DNA from: an uncultured Acidobacteriia bacterium
GTDB lineage: Bacteria; Acidobacteriota; Terriglobia; Bryobacterales; Bryobacteraceae
Length of the DNA: 32,317 nt
Direction: 5' to 3'
Assembly (NCBI GenBank): GCA_903907865.1
Contig: CAIVPR010000010.1
Location: 1-32,317, forward strand
The stretch's first letter is position 1, and every line of letters begins with the position of its first letter. Made by a program: the position numbers and the translations under genes. Positions 24,548-32,210 of the stretch are shown in pieces. A model generated the notes under the pieces. It was not told where the DNA came from, searched no databases, and worked only from the letters and a program-made list of their open reading frames with translations.

Positions 24548-24684
24548 GAGGGTGTCTTTTCCGTCAGCTGCCGTTTTCGCGGCCAGCCGGTTCCCCGGAG
24601 CTTGGCGCACCGGATGGTCACAGGCATTGTGAGTGCCTAGACCCGAACTTCATCAGTTTAACATAGCCGACAAAATAGGTCCAA
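24548..24684 (-). promoter_or_regulatory. rpmI-rplT promoter and leader
   Basis: On the minus strand TTGGAC (24684-24679) and TAAACT (24660-24655) are 18 bases apart, giving a start near 24648 and a leader of about 100 bases before rpmI. Inside it AGGCA-CTCACAA-TGCCT forms a 5-base stem, and GC-rich pairs follow. An L20-type autoregulatory leader is possible, since L20 normally represses this operon, but I see no diagnostic motif. The rest of the 290-base gap (to 24838) holds only the upstream region of the divergent membrane gene. Confidence 0.5.
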
Positions 24685-24838
24685 CCGGCTGGCCCGGTCA
24701 CGGGTCCGGGAAATAATCCCATCGCTCGTGGAATCAATGGCTTGCGGCGGAAACAGTCGTTTGGGTGGCGCGTTTTCCGGCCTCGAGCGTGGTACCAAGA
24801 TCTCCGGGAGGGCGAATCACGCCAGCCGGAGGAATGGA

Positions 24839-25681
24839 ATGAACGGTTTTCTTGGCTCGACGATCTTGGAGACGGCAATCGGCCTCGTCCTGGTCTATCT
24901 GTTGCTGGCGACGTTTTGCACCGCGGCCAACGAGTGGATCGCGGAACTGCTGGGCGCCCGCGCTGAAACCCTGCATGCGACGCTGCGCGACCTGCTCGAC
25001 AACCAGAAGCTTCCAGGCGGCGAAGTGCTCCTGTCAGCCTTCAAGTCCCACCCCGTGGTGGCGGCGCATCTGGACCGCGCCGAACATTCGCCCTACATCC
25101 CGCCGCGGGCGTTCTCCACCGCGATTCTGGACCTCGCGACCGGCACCGTGCATGGCAGCCTGTGCTTTGATGATTTCGAAAAAGGGCTCGCCGCGCTGCC
25201 CGACGGACCCGTCAAAACCGCCCTGAATGCTCTCGTCCAGGACAGCACGGGAGACCTCACCCGCGCCCAAGCCAATATCGAGGCGTGGTTCAACGACGCC
25301 ATGCGCCGGGCCTCGGCATGGTACCAAAAGCGCACGCGAAAATGGACGCTGCTGGCGGCCGCAACCGTCACCGTCGCCAGCAACGCGGACACCCTGCGGA
25401 TTGTGCACCTGCTTCGTGTCGAGCCTCTCCTGCGCACAGCGGCCAACATGTGCCCCGGCCCGGGGTGCGATCCGGGATTGCTGCTCGGCTGGACCGGGCC
25501 ATGGCTGGATTGGAGCCCGTCCGGCTGGCTTTCTAGACTGCTGGGCTGGGTCTTGACGACCGTCGCGGTATCCCTCGGCGCCCCGTTTTGGTTCCACACC
25601 CTCAACAAACTACTCGGCCTGCGTCCCGGCGCAAACTCGCCCCAAATCACGGCTGCGGGGTTACAGGACCGGCGGCGCTGA
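24839..25681 (+). CDS. Conserved membrane protein of unknown function
   Basis: A 280-aa inner-membrane protein. TM1 is at about 9-30, followed by NEWIAELLGARAETL (31-45); a soluble middle domain contains GPVKTALNALV, and the motif EAWFNDAMRRASAWYQKRTRK (149-168) lies directly before TM2 (about 169-182, then SNADTLRI). A last helix pair is at about 233-253 (WVLTTVAVSLGAPFWFHTLNKLLGLR). This set of motifs (NExIA, WFxDAMxRxSxWYxRxTR, NxDTxxI, SLGAPFWFxxLNKL) defines a widespread family known to me only as uncharacterised. The start ATG 24839 is preceded by CCGGAGG; a longer frame to 24728 has no ribosome site. It stands alone between divergent rpmI and the 2H phosphoesterase. Confidence 0.85.
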   Translation: MNGFLGSTILETAIGLVLVYLLLATFCTAANEWIAELLGARAETLHATLRDLLDNQKLPGGEVLLSAFKSHPVVAAHLDRAEHSPYIPPRAFSTAILDLATGTVHGSLCFDDFEKGLAALPDGPVKTALNALVQDSTGDLTRAQANIEAWFNDAMRRASAWYQKRTRKWTLLAAATVTVASNADTLRIVHLLRVEPLLRTAANMCPGPGCDPGLLLGWTGPWLDWSPSGWLSRLLGWVLTTVAVSLGAPFWFHTLNKLLGLRPGANSPQITAAGLQDRRR

Positions 25682-25706
25682 CTGTCGCGGCAAAGGTCGA
25701 TACAAT
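25678..25706 (+). promoter_or_regulatory. Promoter of the 2H phosphoesterase gene
   Basis: CTGACT (25678-25683) and TACAAT (25701-25706) are 17 bases apart. Transcription would start near 25713, leaving about 7 bases before ATG 25720. The alternative ATG 25705 lies inside the -10 box, so the box argues for the later start. Confidence 0.5.
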
Positions 25707-25719
25707 GGGACTTAACAAC

Positions 25720-26271
25720 ATGTCTTGTTCAGATGGGGGCGGAAGAACCATCAACCAGTTCGCGGTTGTAAGCTACCTCCCCAGTCCCCTCGCGCAATTC
25801 CTCGACGACTTGCGACTGCGATTGACGCCCGGCTGCAATCCGCACGCCCACGTCACCGTGCTGCCGCCAAGGCCGCTCGATTGTGCCACGAATCTTTCGG
25901 AAGCCATTCGCGAACTCGGCATCCAGAGCGCGGATTTCAAACCGTTTGAAGTGCGGCTCGGCGCGATCAAAATCTTCCCCGTGTCGAACGTGATTTTCGC
26001 GGAACTGGCCTCCGGCACCGAGGAACTCCACCGGCTCCACATGCGGCTCAATTCGGGCCTGGTGGAATACGTGTGCCCCTTCCCCTACCACCCGCACATC
26101 ACCGTCGCGCAGGACATTCCGGTCGACGAGGTGCGACAAACCGCCGACCAAGCCCAGGCAGCCTGGGAGGAATACAGCGGCCCGCGCAGCTTCGTGGTCG
26201 ACGATATGTCCTTTGTCCAAAACGTCGCGCGGAACCTGTGGGTTGATATCGCCCGGATCCCGCTGGGGTAG
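25720..26271 (+). CDS. 2'-5' RNA ligase/2H phosphoesterase family protein
   Basis: A 183-aa member of the 2H phosphoesterase superfamily. The two H-x-T motifs are HVT (44-46, in HAHVTVLPP) and HIT (126-128, in YHPHITVAQ), at the usual spacing. The family ligates or opens 2',3'-cyclic or 2'-5' phosphodiester bonds in RNA or nucleotides; the substrate is not known. I prefer ATG 25720 to ATG 25705 because the latter overlaps the TACAAT -10 box. The gene ends 7 bases from the convergent amidase stop. Confidence 0.85.
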   Translation: MSCSDGGGRTINQFAVVSYLPSPLAQFLDDLRLRLTPGCNPHAHVTVLPPRPLDCATNLSEAIRELGIQSADFKPFEVRLGAIKIFPVSNVIFAELASGTEELHRLHMRLNSGLVEYVCPFPYHPHITVAQDIPVDEVRQTADQAQAAWEEYSGPRSFVVDDMSFVQNVARNLWVDIARIPLG

Positions 26272-26278
26272 CGGTTTC

Positions 26279-27808
26279 CTAGTTTGCCCCGGCCGAACGT
26301 CGCTCAGGCTTGTCCAATTTGGACGAAACCTTGCTTGTGCTGGCCGTGGACCCGAGAGACTGCGAGTACTGCGCCACACCCCGGTACAACGCTTCGGCGA
26401 TCTTTTGCCGGTAATCCGCCTTGCCCAGATTTGCCTCGTCCCTCGGATTCGTCAGGAAGCCGATTTCCGCCAAGATCGAGGGCATCGAGGCGCCGATCAG
26501 CACCACAAACGGTGCCCTCTTGACTCCCCTGTTCTTCGCCGACACGTTCGCCTTCGCCGCCTGGGAGTAGATGGAGTTCTGGATGTGTTGCGCCAGGGTC
26601 TGCGACTCCGTAATCTTGTCGTTCAGGGTGATCGATTGGATCAGGTCGTGCAGTTCGGCAATGGACTTGTCCGCGCCGGAATTCTCGCGGGACGCCACGT
26701 CGAGCGCGGTCGGATTGCCCGTGAAGTTTAGGTAGAAAGTCTCCGTGCCGGCCACCGACGCAACCGGGGACGAGTTCGCGTGGATGGAGACAAACAGGTC
26801 CGCGCGGCGCGCATTGGCAATCGCGGTGCGCTCGGTCAGCGGAATGAACGTATCGTCCGCGCGGGTCAGGACCACCTCGGCACCCAGCCGTGTCTCCACC
26901 AGTTTCGCGAGGCGGAGCGCGACATCGAGTACGACATCCTTTTCCAGAACTCCGTGGGGCCCCGAGGTGCCTTCGTCGTGTCCGCCGTGCCCGGCGTCAA
27001 TCACAACCCGACTGACTTTGAGACCCAGCGCGCGCGTCATCGACCTCATCCCCATGTCGGGCGCGCTGATTTGGACTCGCGGGCCGGGGCCGGGAGGTGC
27101 CGCCCTCGCCGTGGAGTCCGCCTTCGCGACAACCGGTGGATTGTAAGGTACTGGAGGCGGAATCTCGCTGGACGGCGGCGTCATGATGGCTTCGATTTTT
27201 CGTGAAGCCTTCGGGGCACGCGGGAGGTATACCACCAAACTTTCGGGAAGGACCCAGTTGGACGGAACGGCAGCCGGTAGCTGCGGAGGCTGGCCCGCGT
27301 AGACCACGCTTCGATACCGCTGGGACTGTGCGGGCGGAGGCACGAACTGCCGCTTAGGCCCCGCATGGCTCGTGGTGGTGGTAGTGGTTGTGACCGACGG
27401 CGGTGGCGACCCAAACGGGCGAACTTCGATCACCATCCGGTCAGGCGCGTCCAGTTTCGAAACCGTGAAGGATACCGGTCCGGTCAGGTCGAAAACCACG
27501 CGCGTGGTGCCGGGCGCTGTCTCGGCCACGCGGACCCGCTGCACCAGTGGGTCGTCAACCTGGCGGATGGCGAGGCGCTTCCCGTCGATCCACGGGCTTG
27601 CATTCAGGATGTCGAAGAAGAGGCGGTCGGGGTGGGTGGCGCGATCGACACGGAATTCGAAAGGTCCCGTGGTTTCCAAGATGACCCGGGTGGCGCTGGC
27701 ATGGGTCCAAGCCCGGACGCTTGTAACCTGAATTATGCCGGGTTTCGCGCCGTAGATCGGAGGCATCAGCGAAAACAACGCAAGTGCCAGACACGATCTC
27801 GGGGTCAT
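26279..27808 (-). CDS. N-acetylmuramoyl-L-alanine amidase, AMIN + Amidase_3 (AmiC-type)
   Basis: A 509-aa exported enzyme that cuts the bond between the stem peptide and MurNAc. Signal peptide about 1-20; AMIN domain (about 25-130), which targets septal peptidoglycan; a linker of about 130 residues with a seven-Thr run (140-146) and many Pro; catalytic Amidase_3 domain (about 265-490). Zinc ligands: His274 in DAGHGGHD, Glu289 (VLEKDVV), His343 (SIHAN); the catalytic Glu is in LAEIGFLTN near 440. An insert in the catalytic domain (ASRENSGADKSIAEL) is the autoinhibitory helix seen in AmiB/AmiC. The ATG 27808 has AGGCAGGT upstream. The lytic transglycosylase gene lies 12 bases upstream and both likely form one operon. 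Confidence 0.92.
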   Translation of the reverse strand: MTPRSCLALALFSLMPPIYGAKPGIIQVTSVRAWTHASATRVILETTGPFEFRVDRATHPDRLFFDILNASPWIDGKRLAIRQVDDPLVQRVRVAETAPGTTRVVFDLTGPVSFTVSKLDAPDRMVIEVRPFGSPPPSVTTTTTTTSHAGPKRQFVPPPAQSQRYRSVVYAGQPPQLPAAVPSNWVLPESLVVYLPRAPKASRKIEAIMTPPSSEIPPPVPYNPPVVAKADSTARAAPPGPGPRVQISAPDMGMRSMTRALGLKVSRVVIDAGHGGHDEGTSGPHGVLEKDVVLDVALRLAKLVETRLGAEVVLTRADDTFIPLTERTAIANARRADLFVSIHANSSPVASVAGTETFYLNFTGNPTALDVASRENSGADKSIAELHDLIQSITLNDKITESQTLAQHIQNSIYSQAAKANVSAKNRGVKRAPFVVLIGASMPSILAEIGFLTNPRDEANLGKADYRQKIAEALYRGVAQYSQSLGSTASTSKVSSKLDKPERRSAGAN

Positions 27809-27820
27809 AAATTTACCTGC

Positions 27821-28651
27821 CTATGGATTGCCGTAGTAAACCAGCCCGTCCGATCCTATGGATGCCCGGACGGGTCGACGTGTTTCAGTCGGATTGTTGT
27901 CGACCGGCACCGGAGTGACCGGCCGCTTGGCCCGCTCCTCGCGTGCCGCCTTCAGATTGCGTGCCACCCGGTAAACATACTGCCGGGTCTCCGCATACGG
28001 CGGAATGCCGTTGTACTTGTCCACCGCGCCTTCGCCGGCGTTGTAGGCCGCGATCGCCTTCGGATAGTTGCCGTGGTAGTAGTCCAGCAGGAACTTCAGA
28101 TACCGGACGCCACCTTCGATATTCTGCCTCGCATCGAACGCGTTGCCGACGCCAAAACGGCGGGCAGTCGACGGAATCAGTTGCATCACACCCAGCGCGC
28201 CCTTTGGCGACACCGCCCGGGGATTGTAGTTGCTCTCGGCGAGAATCACGGAATGCACGAGCGAATCCTCAACCCCGAATTCCCGCGCGACTTGCTCGGC
28301 AAGTTCCGGCAACGAGAAGACCGGGGCCTCCACCGCAGCAGTCGCTTCGGGCTGGGCGTTCCCGACCGGCTCCACCGGATGCGCCTCGACAACCCTCGAC
28401 TCGACCACCCGCGATTCGACCGCCCTCAACTCGGGCGCCCTCAATTCGAGCACCGCCGGTTCCACCGAGCGCACCAAGCGACCGGATCTTGGATCCCCAT
28501 GCACGACCGTCGCCACCCGCGCCACATCGGGGGCACCGGGCATCGAAGCCGCGTTGGCGGACGGCAAGATCATCGTAACCGCTATTGTAAAACAAATTCG
28601 CACAAGAATGCTTTGGCCAGCGAACGCTACAGCCTCGCCCAATGGTAACAT
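27821..28651 (-). CDS. Lytic transglycosylase (SLT domain)
   Basis: A 276-aa exported enzyme that cleaves the MurNAc-GlcNAc bond. N-terminal hydrophobic segment (about 13-34), a linker containing five degenerate 5-residue repeats (VLELR APELR AVESR VVESR VVEAH, 67-91), then the SLT domain (about 115-232). Catalytic Glu139 is in ILAESNYNP, followed by GVMQLIP and AYNAGEGAVDKY. The C-terminus DGLVYYGNP resembles the small C-terminal motif of related enzymes. The frame is open far upstream (to 29227), but that part is antisense to mobA; ATG 28651 gives a plausible signal peptide. Its start overlaps the divergent mobA start. It is probably cotranscribed with the amidase, 12 bases downstream. Confidence 0.9.
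   Translation of the reverse strand: MLPLGEAVAFAGQSILVRICFTIAVTMILPSANAASMPGAPDVARVATVVHGDPRSGRLVRSVEPAVLELRAPELRAVESRVVESRVVEAHPVEPVGNAQPEATAAVEAPVFSLPELAEQVAREFGVEDSLVHSVILAESNYNPRAVSPKGALGVMQLIPSTARRFGVGNAFDARQNIEGGVRYLKFLLDYYHGNYPKAIAAYNAGEGAVDKYNGIPPYAETRQYVYRVARNLKAAREERAKRPVTPVPVDNNPTETRRPVRASIGSDGLVYYGNP
28380..28454 (-). repeat. 15-base tandem repeat in the transglycosylase linker
   Basis: Five degenerate 15-base units on the plus strand (for example CTCGACTCGACCACC, CGCGATTCGACCGCC, CTCAACTCGGGCGCC, CTCAATTCGAGCACC) encode the pentapeptide repeats of the enzyme linker. The in-frame period means copy number can change without a frameshift. Confidence 0.75.
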
Positions 28652-29261
28652 CTTCAATACATTGGAACCAACCCCAATTTCTAGCCCGGAAAACCGCCGC
28701 GCGTGGGTCCTGGTCGGCGGCCGCAGCTCCCGCATGGGCACCGACAAGGCGCTTGCCGAGGTCGGCGGACGTCCGCTCGCACTGCGCGTGGCGGAGGCCG
28801 TGCGCCGAACCTGCCCCAGGGTCTCCATCGTTGGCGACCCCGCCAAATACTCGCATCTCGGACTCCCGGTGATCCCCGACAGCTTCCACGGCCTAGGGCC
28901 TCTGGCCGGAATAGAGGCCGCGCTTGCGGCGACCAACTCCGACTGGAATCTCGTCGTCGCCTGTGACATGCCGTCACTCGACCAATCCTTACTGGAATCG
29001 CTCTTTTCAATGCTGGAATCGCACCCCGCGACGGACCCGGACTGCGTGCTGCCCGTCCATCCCGATGGCACCGTGGAACCCCTCTGCGCCGTGTACCACC
29101 GGCGTGCGCTGCCCGTCATCCGCGCCGCGCTCGAATCCGGCATACGCAAGGTCACAGACGCCCTCCGACCGCTCGCGGTAACATACGTTGCAGCGGGCTC
29201 CGCCGCCCCATACGCGAATCTGAACACGCCCGAGGACCTGCGGAAATACCTGCATGGCTGA
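28608..29261 (+). CDS. mobA: Molybdenum cofactor guanylyltransferase MobA
   Basis: A 217-aa nucleotidyltransferase that adds GMP to molybdopterin. The signature VLVGGRSSRMGTDKA (about 29-43) binds the nucleotide and Mg; ACDMPSLD (about 121-128) is the second conserved motif. The usual Leu-Ala-Gly-Gly is Leu-Val-Gly-Gly here. The start is not certain: ATG 28608 overlaps the divergent transglycosylase start by 44 bases, whereas TTG 28662 would avoid overlap and give 199 aa. A TATTGT box (28583-28588) suits ATG 28608. The ABC ATPase gene overlaps the end by 8 bases. Confidence 0.88.
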   Translation: MLWPANATASPNGNIFNTLEPTPISSPENRRAWVLVGGRSSRMGTDKALAEVGGRPLALRVAEAVRRTCPRVSIVGDPAKYSHLGLPVIPDSFHGLGPLAGIEAALAATNSDWNLVVACDMPSLDQSLLESLFSMLESHPATDPDCVLPVHPDGTVEPLCAVYHRRALPVIRAALESGIRKVTDALRPLAVTYVAAGSAAPYANLNTPEDLRKYLHG

Positions 29262-30093
29262 ACAGTACCCGCACTACATCGAATTCCGTCACGTCTGTAA
29301 GACGTTCGACAAGCCCGTTTTAGTCGATTGCAATTTTTACGTCGACGCGGGCCAGACCGTCGCCATCATCGGCCGCTCCGGCGTCGGCAAGTCCGTGACC
29401 CTCGGCCACATCATGGGTTTCCTCAAGCCCGACAGCGGCCGCGTCATAGTCGCGCACGAGGACATCACCGATTTCGACGAGGCCGAGATGAACCGAATCC
29501 GCCGCAAGGTGACGATGGTGTTCCAGTCCGGTGCCTTGTTCGACTCGCTCACGGTGGCCGAAAACATACTGTTTTCCCTTGAGCAGCGCGAGGACTTCAA
29601 CGAGAAGAACCGCGAGGACATTGTCAACGGCATGCTGAAGATGGTCGGCATTGAGGATGCCCGCGACAAATACCCCGCCGATTTATCCACTGGCTACCGC
29701 CGCGCCATCGCCATCGCCCGCGCCATCGCCGCCGAGCCGCAATGCATCCTCTACGACGAGCCGACCACGATGGTCGACCCGATCATGAGCGAGCACCTAA
29801 CCTCGCTGATGCTCATGTTGAAGAATGACATGAAAATGACGGCCGTAGTGGTAACACACGACTTGGATCTGTTGCACCAGGTAGCCGACTCGGTCGTATT
29901 CCTGAGCGACGGCAAGGTGGCCTATTTCGGTCCGCCCGAAGGACTGTACAAGTCGGAGGACCCGGTCATCCAGGAATTCCTCGAATTGGACAAGGTGATC
30001 CGTGGCCACGTTGGCGAGAAGTTGCATGGCGACGACAACCCGTTCCGCTCGGCTGGAGCTGGCGGCTTGGGTGTAGGGAGGACGAAGGAATGA
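29254..30093 (+). CDS. MlaF-like ABC transporter ATP-binding protein
   Basis: A 279-aa ABC ATPase. Walker A is GRSGVGKS (40-47), the Q-loop Gln91 is in VFQSGALFDSLTV (the MlaF/Ttg2A pattern), Walker B with Asp168-Glu169 is in ILYDEPTT and the switch His202 is in VVTHDL. The signature is LSTGY (144-148) instead of LSGGQ/M, and the D-loop is MVDP instead of GLDP. MlaF proteins move phospholipids with an MlaE permease and MlaD; none is in the window. The gene overlaps mobA by 8 bases and its stop overlaps the sulfatase start (ATGA), so all three are translated from one message. ATPase residues are kept, so it should be active. Confidence 0.9.
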   Translation: MAEQYPHYIEFRHVCKTFDKPVLVDCNFYVDAGQTVAIIGRSGVGKSVTLGHIMGFLKPDSGRVIVAHEDITDFDEAEMNRIRRKVTMVFQSGALFDSLTVAENILFSLEQREDFNEKNREDIVNGMLKMVGIEDARDKYPADLSTGYRRAIAIARAIAAEPQCILYDEPTTMVDPIMSEHLTSLMLMLKNDMKMTAVVVTHDLDLLHQVADSVVFLSDGKVAYFGPPEGLYKSEDPVIQEFLELDKVIRGHVGEKLHGDDNPFRSAGAGGLGVGRTKE

Positions 30094-31580
30094 CGGATAT
30101 CGAAGGCGCAAGCGCCGACGGAACCGGCGCTAGCAATCCTGAAAGCACCAATCAAGCCGCGTCCGGCGGTGGTGACTTGCGCCAGCTCCCCAGCAGACGC
30201 AGTTTCATCGCAGGAACCTTCGCGGCCGCACTGTCCCAGCCCCTCTTGCGCGCGCAAACGTCCGCCAGCAAGCCCAACGTGCTGTTCTTCTTCACGGACC
30301 AACAGCGCTGGGACACCATCGGGGCCTACGGCAATCCAATGGGCATCACCCCCAACTGGGACAAGATGGCCGCCGAGGGCACGCGTTTCGAGTTCGCCTA
30401 CACCCCGCAGCCGGTCTGCGCGCCCACCCGCAGTTCCATGCAGACGGGCAAGTACCCGTCGACCACCGGCGTGGTCCGCAACGGCGGAGTGCTGAAGGAC
30501 GACGAGGTCACGCTGCCGATGCTCTTCTCCCAGGCGGGCTACGACACCGGTTACATCGGCAAGTGGCATCTTTCGGAGACAGCCGAGCCAGGCCCAGTGC
30601 CGTTGAAGCGTCGCGGCGGTTACAACCAGTTTTGGCTGGCGGCAAACGCCTTGGAGCACACGTCGGTGCCGATGGAAGGCAAGATGTGGGACGAGAACAA
30701 CCAGCCCGTCGAGTTCAAGGCCGAATTCCGCGTCGACGCCCTAACCGACCACACCGTCCGATTCCTGCGCCAGAAGAGGACCAAGCCGTTCTTCCTGTTC
30801 GTCTCGCACCTGGAGCCGCACTTCCAGAATTCGACCAACACGTTTATTGCGCCCAAGGGTTACGCCGACCGCTACAAGAACAACTTCTACATTCCGCCGG
30901 ATCTGGCACCGTTCCGGGGAGATTGGCGGTCGCAGTTGCCGGAGTATTACGGCATCATCGCGCGCATGGACGAGCAGTTCGGGCGTGTGATGGACGAGTT
31001 GAAGGCGCAGGAGCTGCTGGAGAACACGATTGTCGTGCTGACCACGGACCACGGCTGCCATTTCCGCACCCGCAACGCCGAGTACAAGCGCAGTTGCCAC
31101 GAGGCCTCGACCCGCATTCCGCTGATCATCCGGGGCCCGGGTTTCGAGCCTGGCAAGACGGTGGGGCAGTTGGTGAGCACGATTTCCGTTCCCGCGACGT
31201 TGCTGGAAGCGACCGGACAGCAGGTGCCCGCCGCGATGCAGGGGAAGAGCCTAATGCCACTGGTCCAAGGGAAGACGTCGGGCTGGCGCAACGAGGTATA
31301 CATCCAGATGCGCGAGGAGGCTCTGGGCCGGGCGATCCGGACAGAGCAGTGGAAATACTGCGTCTACGACCCCACCGCCACTCCGCAACAGCCGTGGAGC
31401 ACGAACTACGTCGAGCGGCATATTTACGATGTGCGGAATGATCCGAACGAGCTGGTGAACTTGGCGGGTCGCGTGGACATGCGGGAAACGGCGGCGATGC
31501 TGCGGGAGCGGTTGATTGCAAGGATTGTGGAGAACGGGGAGCCTAGGCCGGTGATTACTCCGGCGAAGTTTTACGCGTAG
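30090..31580 (+). CDS. Tat-exported sulfatase
   Basis: A 496-aa type I sulfatase. The N-terminus carries a twin-arginine signal (SRRSFIAGTFAAALS, 35-49) after an unusual 34-residue Ser/Gly-rich extension. The formylglycine site is Cys110 in CAPTRSSMQTG, with Thr where Ser or Ala is usual (CxPTR). Metal ligands include Asp70 (FFTDQQRWD) and DHG (about 323-325, in TTDHGCHF). It hydrolyses sulfate esters, probably of polysaccharides or other organics, and needs a formylglycine-generating enzyme; none is in the window. ATGA overlap with the ATPase gene. The ATG is at 30090; a later start at MSSxx is not available, so the extension is probably real. The longest other open frame here is antisense. 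Confidence 0.92.
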   Translation: MTDIEGASADGTGASNPESTNQAASGGGDLRQLPSRRSFIAGTFAAALSQPLLRAQTSASKPNVLFFFTDQQRWDTIGAYGNPMGITPNWDKMAAEGTRFEFAYTPQPVCAPTRSSMQTGKYPSTTGVVRNGGVLKDDEVTLPMLFSQAGYDTGYIGKWHLSETAEPGPVPLKRRGGYNQFWLAANALEHTSVPMEGKMWDENNQPVEFKAEFRVDALTDHTVRFLRQKRTKPFFLFVSHLEPHFQNSTNTFIAPKGYADRYKNNFYIPPDLAPFRGDWRSQLPEYYGIIARMDEQFGRVMDELKAQELLENTIVVLTTDHGCHFRTRNAEYKRSCHEASTRIPLIIRGPGFEPGKTVGQLVSTISVPATLLEATGQQVPAAMQGKSLMPLVQGKTSGWRNEVYIQMREEALGRAIRTEQWKYCVYDPTATPQQPWSTNYVERHIYDVRNDPNELVNLAGRVDMRETAAMLRERLIARIVENGEPRPVITPAKFYA

Positions 31581-31589
31581 GGAGGCACC

Positions 31590-32210
31590 ATGGAACAAAC
31601 AGACTTGACCTATCGCTTACGAAACACAGGATTCACGGTCGAGCAGATCGCCTGGGCGCTGCTGGACGAAGTATTCGGTACGGGAAAAGATGTCAAGGAT
31701 TCCCAAGTGATTGAAATCATTGACGCTACTCGCCTATCGGACAATCAGGAGGCATTGAAGTTAGCAGCCGCGCTGCAATTGTTGATCACACGAGGACTTG
31801 TCGTCAAGTTCTCCGAGCAGGGAGTGTACTGCCGAACGCTGGAGGGCCGTAAGATTGACACCGAGGACAAGATGCTTGAGTCCGTGGGAGATGCAGAGGC
31901 ATTGTCAAAGAAGGTAGCAAGCCTTCACGCTCGTTTCACGGAGGTTTTGGCAAAGTCTTCGCTGGATGCAGCGACCGACATAATCCAAGACACCGTCTGG
32001 GCTTGTGTGGGCTGGGGCATTGCGGCGGTGATCTTGGTCGCCATTGTTGTCGGAACCCTGTCCTACATACTTGTGAGCCAACGTTTGACTCCAAGGGGAA
32101 CTCCTATTACGGCAATGGATACGAGGTTTCTGGAGGAAGCAGTACTCCGACTGGCGCTCTTAACTATAGTTGGTACCCGTAACAGTTCAGGCCCGTGGTT
32201 TGGCGGGTAG
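31590..32210 (+). CDS. Unknown one-TM protein, 3' end altered by IS66-type insertion
   Basis: A 206-aa frame with a GGAGG ribosome site. Residues 1-95 are helical and acidic and have no family I recognise (FTVEQIAWALLDEVF, IEIIDATRLSDNQEALKLAAAL); 100-125 could be a coiled coil, and one TM helix is at about 136-162. Residues after 164 are unlikely to be native: the last ten (197-206) are encoded by sequence inside the IS66-type element, whose end is at 32179. In another frame, 32060-32181 reads DSKGNSYYGNGYEVSGG-STPTGALNYSWYP and stops at the TAA of the element end, which looks like a better natural C-terminus. A frameshift near 32090 in the original gene is possible. The function is unknown. 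Base use is AT-richer than the neighbours, suggesting transfer. Confidence 0.6.
   Translation: MEQTDLTYRLRNTGFTVEQIAWALLDEVFGTGKDVKDSQVIEIIDATRLSDNQEALKLAAALQLLITRGLVVKFSEQGVYCRTLEGRKIDTEDKMLESVGDAEALSKKVASLHARFTEVLAKSSLDAATDIIQDTVWACVGWGIAAVILVAIVVGTLSYILVSQRLTPRGTPITAMDTRFLEEAVLRLALLTIVGTRNSSGPWFGG

Noticed and set aside
27365-27400. GTGGTGGTGGT-type repeat
   Set aside because: It is only the codon run for seven Thr in the amidase linker.
27365-28648. 427-codon plus-strand frame opposite the amidase and transglycosylase
   Set aside because: Antisense shadow; rich in Arg and His with no motif, and both opposing genes are clear.
28652-29227. N-terminal extension of the transglycosylase frame by 192 codons
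   Set aside because: It is antisense to mobA and would remove the signal peptide from the N-terminus.
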